A DNA stretch of 64,000 nucleotides from Saccharopolyspora rhizosphaerae. Its GTDB lineage: Bacteria; Actinomycetota; Actinomycetes; Mycobacteriales; Pseudonocardiaceae. The stretch spans positions 1 to 64,000 of the forward strand of contig NZ_RSAA01000005.1 in the NCBI RefSeq assembly GCF_003931915.1. Direction: 5' to 3'. The notes under the pieces were generated by a model. The model was not told the DNA's origin. It was given only the letters and a program-made list of their open reading frames with translations, and did no database searches. This document shows, one piece after another, positions 1 through 7,808 of this stretch (its first letter is position 1; each line of letters begins with the position of its first letter). Both the position numbers and the translations under genes were made by a program.

Positions 1-107
1 GGCATCTCGTGCTCGGCCAACCGGATCTGATGCCGACCGGACTCAGCCAGCCCCAGGTCCTTCACGGCGAACTCCAGGCCGTTGACCTTCTGCAACTGAA
101 CACTCAT
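1..107 (-). CDS. ahcY: S-adenosylhomocysteine hydrolase, N-terminal fragment (cut by window start)
   Basis: The first 35 codons of a minus-strand gene are present. They read MSVQLQKVNG, then a stretch containing FAVKDLGLAESGRHQ and LAEHEMP, which is the conserved N-terminus of adenosylhomocysteinase. The family enzyme hydrolyses S-adenosylhomocysteine to adenosine and homocysteine in the cytoplasm, relieving product inhibition of methyltransferases. The ATG follows a purine-rich GGGAGAG ribosome binding site. The catalytic and NAD-binding parts lie outside the window. The call gains weight from the SAH-riboswitch-like leader just upstream, which is a typical partner of ahcY. Confidence 0.9.
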   Translation of the reverse strand, partial: MSVQLQKVNGLEFAVKDLGLAESGRHQIRLAEHEM

Positions 108-256
108 GATTCGTTCTCTCCCGGAGAAAGTTCCATCGACAGATCTGTCCGAAATGGACATGCGGCGGATTCGGCCGCGGCGATCACGCGGAGCCGGAGT
201 CGGCTCAACACGGCGTTCGCTCGTCGGCCGGCGGCCGCGATCCTCCTCGCGACATC

Positions 257-286
257 AAAAAAGGGCACCTCCGTCAGGAGGCGCCC
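257..286 (-). terminator. Intrinsic terminator serving as riboswitch expression platform
   Basis: On the minus strand a GGGCGCCTCC / GGAGGTGCCC stem with a four-base loop is followed by six Ts. Its left arm contains the 3' strand of the aptamer P1 stem. Terminator and P1 therefore exclude each other, as expected for an ON switch: SAH-bound P1 blocks termination and lets transcription reach ahcY. Confidence 0.85.
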
Positions 287-357
287 TTACCGTGCTGTCC
301 CTTTACCCCGCGGGCCGAGCGTGGCGGACGTGGTGTCCGTTGCAGCGCCTCTCAGCC
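278..357 (-). promoter_or_regulatory. SAH (ahcY) riboswitch aptamer
   Basis: Read on the minus strand, this leader has the layout of the SAH riboswitch. GGCTGAG (357-351) pairs with CTCGGCC (319-313). GAGGCGC (351-345) pairs with GCGCCTC (284-278). Next to the first P1 strand is the conserved TGCAAC, followed by a short hairpin (GGAC, loop ACCAC, GTCC, about 339-326). The conserved CCAGGCTCG and AACGGCGC segments appear with one substitution each (CCACGCTCG, AAGGGCGC). The element sits about 170 bases before the ahcY start. In known examples SAH binding turns expression of recycling genes on. Structure and gene context are seen; ligand binding is inferred. Confidence 0.82.
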
Positions 358-989
358 AGCGGTCGCGCTCCGCACCGGAGCGCATCAAGTCGGTCGAACC
401 GGCGTGCCTGAAATTCTGGTGACCGCCGCCGACTTTGTCAACCTGGTCACCCAGCACCCGCGCGCACGGCGCACACCCCCGATCTCGCTGCGGCGCAGTG
501 ATCCCCACCACGGCGGTCGAGAACGCCGTGTACTCCCCACTTCGGGACGAGCTCGGCGGGCGCAGGTCGTCCCTCCACTGAGATCACCGCCGGGCGCGAA
601 CAACGCCCGGTCGGGGCGTCACAGACACAGGTGCGCGGACCGCCTCCCCGCGCCTCCCCTCCTCAGAGGTGCTCGCCAGCCGGAGCTGGTGGGACCGCTG
701 TTGCACCTGGGGCGGCGGCGTGGTGCTCGACGCCCGGGCCCAGGACGTGGCGCGGACGCGCGGAGGCGACCGGTTGGAAGTTCTCGCGCGAAGCCTTCAC
801 CATCGACACCGAGCAGGTGGTCGTCCTACTGACCGACGTCGGTTCGACGTGGGCGTCGAACAGCGCGCCCCGGCTCCGCGCACCGCGGTCCCAGCCCAGC
901 TGAGCCCGTCGCCTCGCCCGCCCTGCACCGGGCGGGCGCGCTGCGGTGCGCGCGGACCGGCACGGCGGCTGCCTCGGAAGCGGAGGGCC
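358..989. other. Intergenic region, no gene recognised
   Basis: This divergent region between the ahcY leader and the GGDEF/EAL gene should hold both promoters. Open frames here have no recognisable protein features. The upstream extension of the GGDEF/EAL frame (from 669) looks like non-coding translation, rich in Arg and Pro. Confidence 0.5.
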
Positions 990-3755
990 ATGGGTGAGAG
1001 CTACCGGTTGGAAGACGCGGCCAGGTTGGACGAGGAACTCCGCGACCTGGTCCGCGAGATCAGCCGCGCCGCCGCGTGGTCGTACCGGTTCTCCGACGGA
1101 GAGCTGACCTGGTCAGCCGGGATGGCAGGACTCCTCCAGATCGAGGGAGCCGACCCCGAGGTGATCCGGCAGCGCCTGGGCGACCTGATCTCGCCGATGG
1201 TGCGGTCCGCCCAGGCTCGCCAGGCCCCGGAGTCGCAGTCGGTGGAAGAACTGTTCTACACGCCTTCTGGGGAGGCGCGCTCGGCCTTCCTGCGGTGCAC
1301 CCGCACGCGCTACCGGGGCAAGGACTGCCTGGTGGGCATCGCGGTCGAAGCCATCCCGCCGTTGAGCGACGAGCTCGACCGGGACGTCGCCGACCGCTAC
1401 CGGCGACTGATCGAGATGAACCCCGACGCGGTGTGCGTGCACCAGGACGGCGCCATCGTCTACGTCAACCCCGCCGGGGTGCGGATGATGCGCGCCTCCT
1501 CCGCCGACGACATCGTGGGCCACCCGATCACCAAGTTCGTCGCCGAGAAATCCCGCCCGAGCCTGTTCTCTCGGTTGTCGGTGGCCAACGAACCCGGCAC
1601 GACCACCGAACCCGCCGAGGCCGAGATGATCCGGGTGGACGGCTCCCGGATGCTGGTCGAGTCGGTGGCGGTGCGCACCAGCTGGCACGGGCGCCCGGCG
1701 TTCCAGGTGATACTCCACGACGTGACGGCGCAGCGGGCGGCGGAAGCGGCGCTGCGCTACCAGGCGGCGCTGGTCGAGCACGTCAGCAACGCCATCATCG
1801 CCACCAGCTGGGACGGCGAGGTGACCAGCTGGAACCCGGCGGCCGAGCAGATCTACGGCTACTCGTCGGACCAGGCGCACGGGCGACCGGTCACCGAGGT
1901 GGTGGCCGCGAGCATCGATCCCGCGACGCTGCTGACCGTGGGCGGGACGACCGAGGCCAAGCACCGGCACGCGGACGGCTCGCCGGTGCTGGTGCGGATC
2001 TCCGCGGCGGAGATGAGCGACGGCTACGTGCTGGTGTGCACCGACGAGACAGCCCGGCGCACCGCTGAGCAGCGCTACGCCACGGTGGTCAACCTGCTCG
2101 ACGAAGGCGTGCTCATCATCGACAAGGCAGGGCGCATCGTCACCGCGAACCCCGCCGCCGCGAACATCCTGGGGTTCCGCGAGGACGAGCTGCTGGGTGC
2201 CTCCCCAGAGACGTGGGAGACCTTCGACGAGGAGGGCGAACCGCTCCCGGTGGCCCCCTCGCTGCACACCCGCTTCACGGGCGAGCCGGAGAACCGGCGC
2301 GTCGCGCGATTCGAACGCGCGGACGGCAGCAGCGTGTGGCTGGCGATCTCGGCCCAGTCCCTTACCCCGGAGGACTCACCACCGCACCGGACGATGGTGT
2401 CGTTCACCGACATCACCGAGCCGCGCGCGTTCCGCAAGCAGCTGGAGCGGGAGGCCACCCACGACCCGTTGACCGGTCTGGCCAACAGGACCATGGTGCT
2501 GCGCCGGCTGCAGGCGGCGATGTCCGAACCTGGCCGGACGATGCCGACCGGCGTGATGTTCATCGACCTCGACAAGTTCAAGATCATCAACGACTCGCTG
2601 GGTCACGTGGTCGGCGACGAGGTGCTGCGGGTGGCCGGCGAGCGGCTGCGCGCCGTGATGCGCTCCGACGAGCACGTCGGCAGGCACGGCGGGGACGAGT
2701 TCGTCGTGCTGGTGCACGAGGAGGCCGACGCACCGCGGCTGCACGCGCTGGCGGACCGCCTCCGGCGGCGGCTCACCGAGCCCATCATGATCGAGGGCAG
2801 GCAGCTGCACGTCGACGCCAGCATCGGCATCGTGCTGGTCCCGTCCGGCGACCCGCGCACCCCCGAGGACGTGCTGCGCGACGCTGACGTGGCGATGTAC
2901 GAGGCCAAGACGCGCGGGCGCGGGCGAGTCGCGTTCTTCGACGTGCAGCTGCGCGAGCGGTTGCAGCGCTACTTGGAGCTGGAGCAAGACCTGCGCGCGG
3001 CGGTCGACCACGGCGAGCTGTGGCTGGCCTACCAGCCGATCGTGAACCTGCACTCGAACCGGGTCGCCGCCGTGGAGGGGTTGCTGCGCTGGACGCACCC
3101 GCGCCACGGGACGGTCTCCCCGGAGGAGTTCATCCCGATGGCCGAGGAGAGCGACCTGATCCACAGCATCGGGGCCTGGGTGCTGTCCACGGCCGTGGAG
3201 CAGATCGCGACCTACCGGGACAAGTTCGACCTGGACCTGCGGCTCAAGGCCAACCTGTCGGTGCGGCAGCTGGAGGACCCGGAGCTGCCGCAGGCGGTGG
3301 ACGACGCGCTGCGCGCCAGCGGCCTGCCCGCCAAGGCGCTGTCGCTGGAGATCACCGAGAGCGCGCTGATGCACGACCCCGCCACCGCCGCCCGGATGCT
3401 CCAGGAACTGCGGCGCTACGGCGTGCGCCTGGCCATCGACGACTTCGGCACCGGCTACTCGTCGCTGGCCCAGCTGCTGCGGTTGCCGCTGGACTCGCTG
3501 AAGATCGACCGGTCGTTCATCAACGACATCGCACGGTCGCGCGACTCCGAGGCGCTGGTCACCAGCATCATGGCGATGGCCCACGCCGTGGACCTCGGCG
3601 TGATCGCCGAAGGCGTGGAGAACGCCTCGCAGCTGGCGGTGCTGCGCAGACTGGGCTGCGACCAGGCGCAGGGCTACTACCTGGGGCGCCCCACGCCGGT
3701 CCACGAGCTGGCCGGCACGATCGAGGTGGCCAACCGGCGGGCGATCATCGAATGA
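990..3755 (+). CDS. Multi-PAS GGDEF/EAL bifunctional cyclic-di-GMP enzyme
   Basis: This 921-residue cytoplasmic signalling protein has a PAS-like N-terminus and about three more PAS domains (one begins near DRYRRLIEMNPDAV, the next near VEHVSNAIIATSWDG, the last near VNLLDEGVLIIDKAG). A full GGDEF domain follows, with the active-site motif intact at 567-571 after a THDPLTGLANR start. The C-terminal EAL domain reads EGLLRW at 696 instead of EALLRW, but keeps EITES, DDFGTGYSS, KIDRSF and EGVE. It has no membrane segment, so sensing is probably intracellular. The family makes and degrades c-di-GMP; which activity dominates cannot be told. ATG 990 follows GGAGGG and starts where PAS homology begins. 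Confidence 0.9.
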   Translation: MGESYRLEDAARLDEELRDLVREISRAAAWSYRFSDGELTWSAGMAGLLQIEGADPEVIRQRLGDLISPMVRSAQARQAPESQSVEELFYTPSGEARSAFLRCTRTRYRGKDCLVGIAVEAIPPLSDELDRDVADRYRRLIEMNPDAVCVHQDGAIVYVNPAGVRMMRASSADDIVGHPITKFVAEKSRPSLFSRLSVANEPGTTTEPAEAEMIRVDGSRMLVESVAVRTSWHGRPAFQVILHDVTAQRAAEAALRYQAALVEHVSNAIIATSWDGEVTSWNPAAEQIYGYSSDQAHGRPVTEVVAASIDPATLLTVGGTTEAKHRHADGSPVLVRISAAEMSDGYVLVCTDETARRTAEQRYATVVNLLDEGVLIIDKAGRIVTANPAAANILGFREDELLGASPETWETFDEEGEPLPVAPSLHTRFTGEPENRRVARFERADGSSVWLAISAQSLTPEDSPPHRTMVSFTDITEPRAFRKQLEREATHDPLTGLANRTMVLRRLQAAMSEPGRTMPTGVMFIDLDKFKIINDSLGHVVGDEVLRVAGERLRAVMRSDEHVGRHGGDEFVVLVHEEADAPRLHALADRLRRRLTEPIMIEGRQLHVDASIGIVLVPSGDPRTPEDVLRDADVAMYEAKTRGRGRVAFFDVQLRERLQRYLELEQDLRAAVDHGELWLAYQPIVNLHSNRVAAVEGLLRWTHPRHGTVSPEEFIPMAEESDLIHSIGAWVLSTAVEQIATYRDKFDLDLRLKANLSVRQLEDPELPQAVDDALRASGLPAKALSLEITESALMHDPATAARMLQELRRYGVRLAIDDFGTGYSSLAQLLRLPLDSLKIDRSFINDIARSRDSEALVTSIMAMAHAVDLGVIAEGVENASQLAVLRRLGCDQAQGYYLGRPTPVHELAGTIEVANRRAIIE

Positions 3756-3779
3756 GCGGGTTGCGTGGTGCAACCCGCT
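3755..3779. promoter_or_regulatory. Palindromic operator before the HxlR regulator gene
   Basis: There is a perfect inverted repeat, AGCGGGTTGC, five-base spacer GTGGT, GCAACCCGCT. It overlaps the stop codon of the GGDEF/EAL gene and ends at a TATCCT -10-like box (3779-3784) placed correctly for a leaderless transcript starting at ATG 3792. The same GGGTTGC-N5-GCAACCC site recurs at 5904-5922, so autoregulation by the HxlR protein is the simplest reading. Confidence 0.75.
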
Positions 3780-3791
3780 ATCCTCGTGCCC

Positions 3792-4286
3792 ATGCGGCGG
3801 ACCTCCCTGGCTCACTGGCCCTGTTCGATCGCGCGTGCCCTGGACCTGCTGGGCGACCAGTGGACGCCGTTGGTGCTGCGGGAGGCGTTCTACGGCGTCC
3901 GCCGCTTCGACGACTTCCAGGACTCGCTGGGCATCGCCCGCAACACGCTCACCGAGCGGCTGCGCAGGCTGGTTGACGAAGGGCTGTTCGACAAGCGCCG
4001 CTACCAGGACGAACCGCCCCGCTACGACTACGTGCTCACCGAGAAGGGCCGCGACTTCTACGGGGTGCTGGCGGCGATGGCCCGCTGGGGCGATCGGTGG
4101 CTGGCGGGCACCGAGGGCGTTCCGGTCGTCCTGCACCACGACCGGTGCGGCCACGACACCCACGCCGAGGTGGTCTGCGCGGCCTGCCGCGAACCGCTCA
4201 GCGCCGAGGAGACCTCCAGCCGCCTCGGGCCGGGTTACCCGCCCGCGCTGACCGAGCACCCGGAGGTGCGGCGCCGCTTCGGCTGA
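3792..4286 (+). CDS. HxlR-family winged-helix transcriptional regulator
   Basis: This 164-residue protein has the classic HxlR N-terminus: a Cys (WPCSIARALDLLGDQW), then WTPLVLREAFYGVRRFDDF, the recognition region IARNTLTERLRRLVDEGLF, and YVLTEKGRDF in the wing. The C-terminal tail adds a CAAC pair and further Cys/His residues that could bind metal. Members bind palindromic operators as dimers, often sensing small electrophilic or redox compounds. No ribosome binding site precedes ATG 3792 but a -10-like box does, suggesting a leaderless mRNA; a GTG at 3765 is in frame but lies inside the operator. The likely targets are itself and the SRPBCC-LLM operon at 5866-4305, which carries the same operator. 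Confidence 0.88.
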   Translation: MRRTSLAHWPCSIARALDLLGDQWTPLVLREAFYGVRRFDDFQDSLGIARNTLTERLRRLVDEGLFDKRRYQDEPPRYDYVLTEKGRDFYGVLAAMARWGDRWLAGTEGVPVVLHHDRCGHDTHAEVVCAACREPLSAEETSSRLGPGYPPALTEHPEVRRRFG

Positions 4287-4304
4287 CGCCGCAGGTCCAC
4301 CGGA

Positions 4305-5354
4305 TCACACCGCCTGCGTGTCCAGCCCGCGGACCAGGTCCAGCGCGCGGGCGAGGGTGGTCAGGCGTTCGTCGAGCGTGTCCCCCGCCGGGTAGAGGCG
4401 GAGGGTGGTCACCCCGGTGTCGCGCCAGACGCGCAGGCGTTCCCGCACCACCTCCTCGGTGCCGATCAGCGTGGTGGCCAGCACCATCTCGTCGGTGACC
4501 AGCGCTGCCGCCCCCTCGCGGTCGCCCGCCTGCCAGCGTTCGCGGACCGCTTCGGCGGCCTCGCTCCAGCCTTGGCGGGCGTAGGCGCGGTGGTAGAAGT
4601 TGGTGGTGGCCGTCCCCATCCCGCCCAGCGAGAAGGCGAGCCCGCGCTTCCGCTCGGCCACCAGTTCGCTCAGTTCAGCGGGGTCGGGGGCGAACGCGAC
4701 CTCGGCTCCCTGGCAGATGTCGAGCTGGTCGCGGGTCCGCCCGGCCTTGGCGAGCCCGGCGTCGAGGTGTCCGAAGTAGGCGTCGGCGCCTTCGGGCACG
4801 AAGCTGGTCCCGAGCCACCCGTCGGCGATCTCGCCGGTGAGCTCCAGCATCTTCGGCGACAGCGTGGCCAGGTGGACGGGCACCTCCACCGGTGGGATCG
4901 ACACGCGCATCGGACGGGACTCGCCCGGGCGCGGGATGGTGAAGTGCTCGCCGCTGTGCTCGACCTTCTCGCCGGCGAACACCTGCCGCACGATCTCCAC
5001 CGTCTCGCGCATCCGGCTCAGCGGGCGGGCGAAGTCGACACCGTGCAGGCCCTCGACCACCTGCGGCCCGGAGGCGCCGAGGCCGAGGTGGAAACGTCCT
5101 CCGCTCAGGTGCGCGAGGCTCATCGCGGCCTGGGCGATGGCGACCGGGGTCCGCGTGCCCAGCTGCATGATCCCGGAGCCGAGCAGGATGGTGTCGGTGC
5201 TGGCGGCCAGGTGCCCCAGGGTGGTCGGGGCGTCCGAGCCCCAGGCCTCAGCGACCCAGCACATGTCCAGGCCCAGCTTCTCGGCTTCGCGGACGAACTC
5301 GAGGTTCTCGTGCCAGTTCCCGGCGGAGGCCTCGATGGTCGTGGCGGTGCGCAT
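4305..5354 (-). CDS. LLM-class (luciferase-like, probably F420-dependent) oxidoreductase
   Basis: The 349-residue protein has a luciferase-like barrel. It shows EAEKLGLDMCWVAEAWGSDA, IMQLGTRTPVAIAQAAMSLAHLSGGRFHLGLGASGP and GWLGTSFVPE, all typical of actinobacterial F420-dependent LLM enzymes. The family transfers hydride from F420H2 (or FMNH2) to varied substrates; the substrate here is unknown. Start ATG 5354 overlaps the stop of the upstream SRPBCC gene (ATGA), so the two are translationally coupled. A longer upstream reading is just the shadow of that gene. Context suggests a small detoxification or modification unit under HxlR control. Confidence 0.85.
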   Translation of the reverse strand: MRTATTIEASAGNWHENLEFVREAEKLGLDMCWVAEAWGSDAPTTLGHLAASTDTILLGSGIMQLGTRTPVAIAQAAMSLAHLSGGRFHLGLGASGPQVVEGLHGVDFARPLSRMRETVEIVRQVFAGEKVEHSGEHFTIPRPGESRPMRVSIPPVEVPVHLATLSPKMLELTGEIADGWLGTSFVPEGADAYFGHLDAGLAKAGRTRDQLDICQGAEVAFAPDPAELSELVAERKRGLAFSLGGMGTATTNFYHRAYARQGWSEAAEAVRERWQAGDREGAAALVTDEMVLATTLIGTEEVVRERLRVWRDTGVTTLRLYPAGDTLDERLTTLARALDLVRGLDTQAV

Positions 5355-5866
5355 CAGGCGCTCGCCTCGGCGAGCCGCTTGATGCCGGCGAGGTTGGCGC
5401 TCATGCCGCGTTCGAACTCGCGCAGCCGGACGAAGACGATCTTCTCCTCCTTCTCCGGCATGCGTTCGATGGCCAGGCTCAGCCCGGACCGGGCCGGCCC
5501 CATCCGCACCCACTGCCGCAACCGGGTGCCGTCGCCGTCAGGACGCAGCGAGAAGCGCCAGGACGCCATCGGGTGGTCCGGGTCGTTGACCGCCCAGCCG
5601 AAGGCGCGCTCGGGTTCGAACTCCACCACGTGCGAGGTCGTGGTCCACTCCCCCAGCGCTTCGTTGCGGTTGCGTCCGGTGAACCGGGCGCCGAGCGACG
5701 GACCGTCCGCACCGTCGAGCCACTCGACCTCCTGCAGCTCGTCGCTGAGCCGGGCGATCAGCCCCAGGTCGGTGACCAGCTCCCACACCCGCTGCGGTGG
5801 GGCCTCGATCCACTCCTCGACCTCGACCGTCGGCCCGTCGGCGTAGCGCGCGCCCGTCCACTCCAT
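5354..5866 (-). CDS. SRPBCC-family (START/Bet v1-like) protein
   Basis: The 170-residue protein contains VEVEEWIEAPPQRVWELVTDLGL near the N-terminus and the pattern of a polyketide cyclase/dehydrase-type SRPBCC fold. These proteins enclose hydrophobic ligands; some are cyclases, others binding proteins. ATG 5866 follows a strong GGAGGT site at good spacing, and this choice puts the promoter and operator at 5904-5932 just upstream. It is the first gene of a coupled pair with the LLM oxidoreductase. No substrate can be named. Confidence 0.8.
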   Translation of the reverse strand: MEWTGARYADGPTVEVEEWIEAPPQRVWELVTDLGLIARLSDELQEVEWLDGADGPSLGARFTGRNRNEALGEWTTTSHVVEFEPERAFGWAVNDPDHPMASWRFSLRPDGDGTRLRQWVRMGPARSGLSLAIERMPEKEEKIVFVRLREFERGMSANLAGIKRLAEASA

Positions 5867-5903
5867 GCTCAGCGACCTCCTCGTCGTGCGGCAGTGACCA
5901 GTA

Positions 5904-5932
5904 GGGTTGCGTGATGCAACCCGCTGTGTCAA
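5904..5932 (-). promoter_or_regulatory. Promoter with HxlR-type operator before the SRPBCC-LLM operon
   Basis: On the minus strand a consensus TTGACA -35 box (5932-5927) is followed by GGGTTGC-ATCAC-GCAACCC (5922-5904). The half-sites and five-base spacer are the same as at 3755-3779. Lying directly downstream of the -35 box, the palindrome would block RNA polymerase when bound. It is 37 bases upstream of ATG 5866. Confidence 0.75.
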
Positions 5933-5953
5933 CAGATCACGACGAACAGGTCG

Positions 5954-6433
5954 TCAGCTCGTCTGCGAGGTGGAAGCGGGCAAGGGGACGTCCGGCAGCA
6001 CGACCCGCCGGGCACCCTCCAGCGCGTGCTTGATCTGGGTGACCAGCTCCCGGCCGCTCGACGAGCAGGCGAACGCCGCCCGCGCGTGCTCGTCGATCGC
6101 GGCCTCTTCGGGCACCTCGATCTCCATGTGCCGGAAGACGTGCGTCATGCCGTCGACCTCGGAGATGCTGTAGGTGATGGTCACCGACGACGACCCGTCG
6201 ACGGAGCGGACGATCCAGCGACGCCCCGGTTCGGCCTCCAGGATCGCCCAGTCCTCACCGCGGTCCTCGTGCCAGGTGGTTCCCGCCGGCCGCCTCCCCG
6301 GCGGCACCAGCGTCCAACCTGGATCGTCCACCGGACGGCCGTCGTCCCAGTTGGCCGGGTTGGTGATGTAGCTGTAGACGTCCATGGCCGAACACGCGAT
6401 GTCGGTCTCGGCCTTCGTCGAATAGAAGGGCAT
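5954..6433 (-). CDS. SRPBCC-family protein, second copy
   Basis: This 159-residue SRPBCC protein (MPFYSTKAETDIACSAMDVYSYITNPANW) has the usual N-terminal pattern of polyketide cyclase-like lipid or ligand-binding proteins. It shares strand and fold class with the SRPBCC gene at 5354-5866. However, that gene has its own promoter and operator in between, so the two are probably not co-transcribed. Start 6433 is preceded by a GGAG-type site. Substrate and partners are unknown. Confidence 0.75.
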   Translation of the reverse strand: MPFYSTKAETDIACSAMDVYSYITNPANWDDGRPVDDPGWTLVPPGRRPAGTTWHEDRGEDWAILEAEPGRRWIVRSVDGSSSVTITYSISEVDGMTHVFRHMEIEVPEEAAIDEHARAAFACSSSGRELVTQIKHALEGARRVVLPDVPLPASTSQTS

Positions 6434-6995
6434 GGCTCCAGCGTCCTTCCACTCGTTCCCCCCGGACGCCCCGCGACCGGATTACCCCCACCGGGTCCAT
6501 TGTTGGGCCCGAAAGGGAATCAGCAACTCGATGACGAGCACGTGATCGGCCCACAGCCACGCCGCTCGTCCGAAGTGGTGGCGCACGACACACTTCGAGG
6601 CGAACGTGAAAGCTCCTGCACCACAACCACTTTCAGGCCAGCCTCTGCCGCGGTGGAGAACTCGCCGACGCGCGGGAGCCGCACCTTACCGGATCCACCG
6701 ATCACGGCAAGGTCGCGAAGGCGTCTCGCGTTGCGTTCTGAACCGTCGCTGACCCGCAGGTTCTTCACAACGGCAACATCGTCTCGTGCCTCCCGACATG
6801 TCACCCGGTAGGTGGGTTTCCAGATCGATTCCGAAGTCCGCGAACGGGTCCGTCGCCCGCCCGCCGCAAGGCCCAGAGGCGGAAGGAGCGACCCGGCGAC
6901 CGCCCGCGACCAGCGCATGTACGGTGACTGGCGAACCCACCGGCCGGCCCGCCCGGCGGTGATCCGCAGGAGCGTCCACAGGAGACTTACGACCG
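6434..6995. other. Intergenic region, no convincing gene
   Basis: This divergent region lies between the SRPBCC gene and rpiA. A minus-strand frame (6918-6520) stays open for 132 codons and has a stretch with ordinary protein composition (VAVVKNLRVSDGSERNARRL), but I see no family signature and no good ribosome binding site, so I do not call it. Confidence 0.4.
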
Positions 6996-7748
6996 ATGCA
7001 ACCGAGTAACGAGCAGGACCGGGCGAAGTGGGCCGCGGGCACGGCGGTCATCGACGCCTACATCCGCGACGGCATGAAGCTCGGCCTGGGCTCGGGCACC
7101 ACCTCGCACTGGTTCGTCCGCGCGCTGGGCGAAGCAGTGTCCCAGGGCCTCGACGTGGTCGGCGTGCCCACCTCGACCGGCACCCGTGACCTGGCGCTCG
7201 AGGTCGGCGTGCCGCTGACCACCCTGGCCGAGGCCGGCAAGCTGGACCTCACCGTCGACGGCGCGGACGAGATCGACCCCGCGGGCCACATGATCAAGGG
7301 CGGCGGCGCTTGCCTGCTGTGGGAGCGCATCATCGCCGACACCTCCCACAAGATGGTGTGCGTCGTCGACGAGGGCAAGGTCGTCGACCAGCTCGGCAAG
7401 TTCCCGCTGCCGATCGAGGTCGTGCAGTACGAGTGGCAGGCCACCGAGCGCGCCATCGGCGAGCTGCTGGACAAGCTCGGCCAGCCGGGCGTGAAGCTGA
7501 CCCGCCGTGAGAAGGACGGCGGACCGCTGGTCACCGACAGCGGCAACTTCATCCTCGACGCGCACCTCGAAGCCATCAAGGACCCGATCGCGCTGGACTC
7601 GCAGCTCAACTGGATCCCGGGCGTGGTGGAGAACGGCCTGTTCACCGGCATCGCCGCCGAGGTCGTCATCGGTCGCGGCGACGGCAGCCACGAGATCCGC
7701 GACGTCTCCGCGACGCCGTCGGCCCGCCCGTCGACCCGCGGGCGCTGA
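6996..7748 (+). CDS. rpiA: Ribose-5-phosphate isomerase A
   Basis: The 250-residue protein interconverts ribose 5-phosphate and ribulose 5-phosphate in the non-oxidative pentose phosphate pathway. RpiA signatures are clear: GLGSGTTSHWFVRALGE (phosphate-binding loop), TVDGADEID (catalytic Asp residues) and KGGGACLLWERI, with a Cys where Ala is common. Length fits the family, with a short extra C-terminal tail (SATPSARPSTRGR). An AGGAG site lies a little far before the ATG. The gene stands alone and ends at a shared bidirectional terminator. It would connect to the xylose locus at 20-24 kb through pentose phosphates. Confidence 0.93.
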   Translation: MQPSNEQDRAKWAAGTAVIDAYIRDGMKLGLGSGTTSHWFVRALGEAVSQGLDVVGVPTSTGTRDLALEVGVPLTTLAEAGKLDLTVDGADEIDPAGHMIKGGGACLLWERIIADTSHKMVCVVDEGKVVDQLGKFPLPIEVVQYEWQATERAIGELLDKLGQPGVKLTRREKDGGPLVTDSGNFILDAHLEAIKDPIALDSQLNWIPGVVENGLFTGIAAEVVIGRGDGSHEIRDVSATPSARPSTRGR

Positions 7749-7764
7749 CACCGCAACAGCCGCA

Positions 7765-7801
7765 CGAGGGGGCCGTGAGCACCGCGCTGTCGGCCCCCTC
7801 G
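7765..7801. terminator. Bidirectional hairpin terminator between convergent genes
   Basis: A perfect 11-bp stem, CGAGGGGGCCG / CGGCCCCCTCG with a 15-base loop, lies in the 60-bp gap between rpiA and the convergent SBP56 gene. There is no long T run, as is usual in GC-rich actinomycetes. Confidence 0.7.
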
Positions 7802-7808
7802 TCGTCGG

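Noticed and set aside
6520..6918. 132-codon minus-strand frame before rpiA
   Set aside because: It has no recognisable family, no convincing start site and an Arg/Ser-rich composition at both ends. Left as intergenic.
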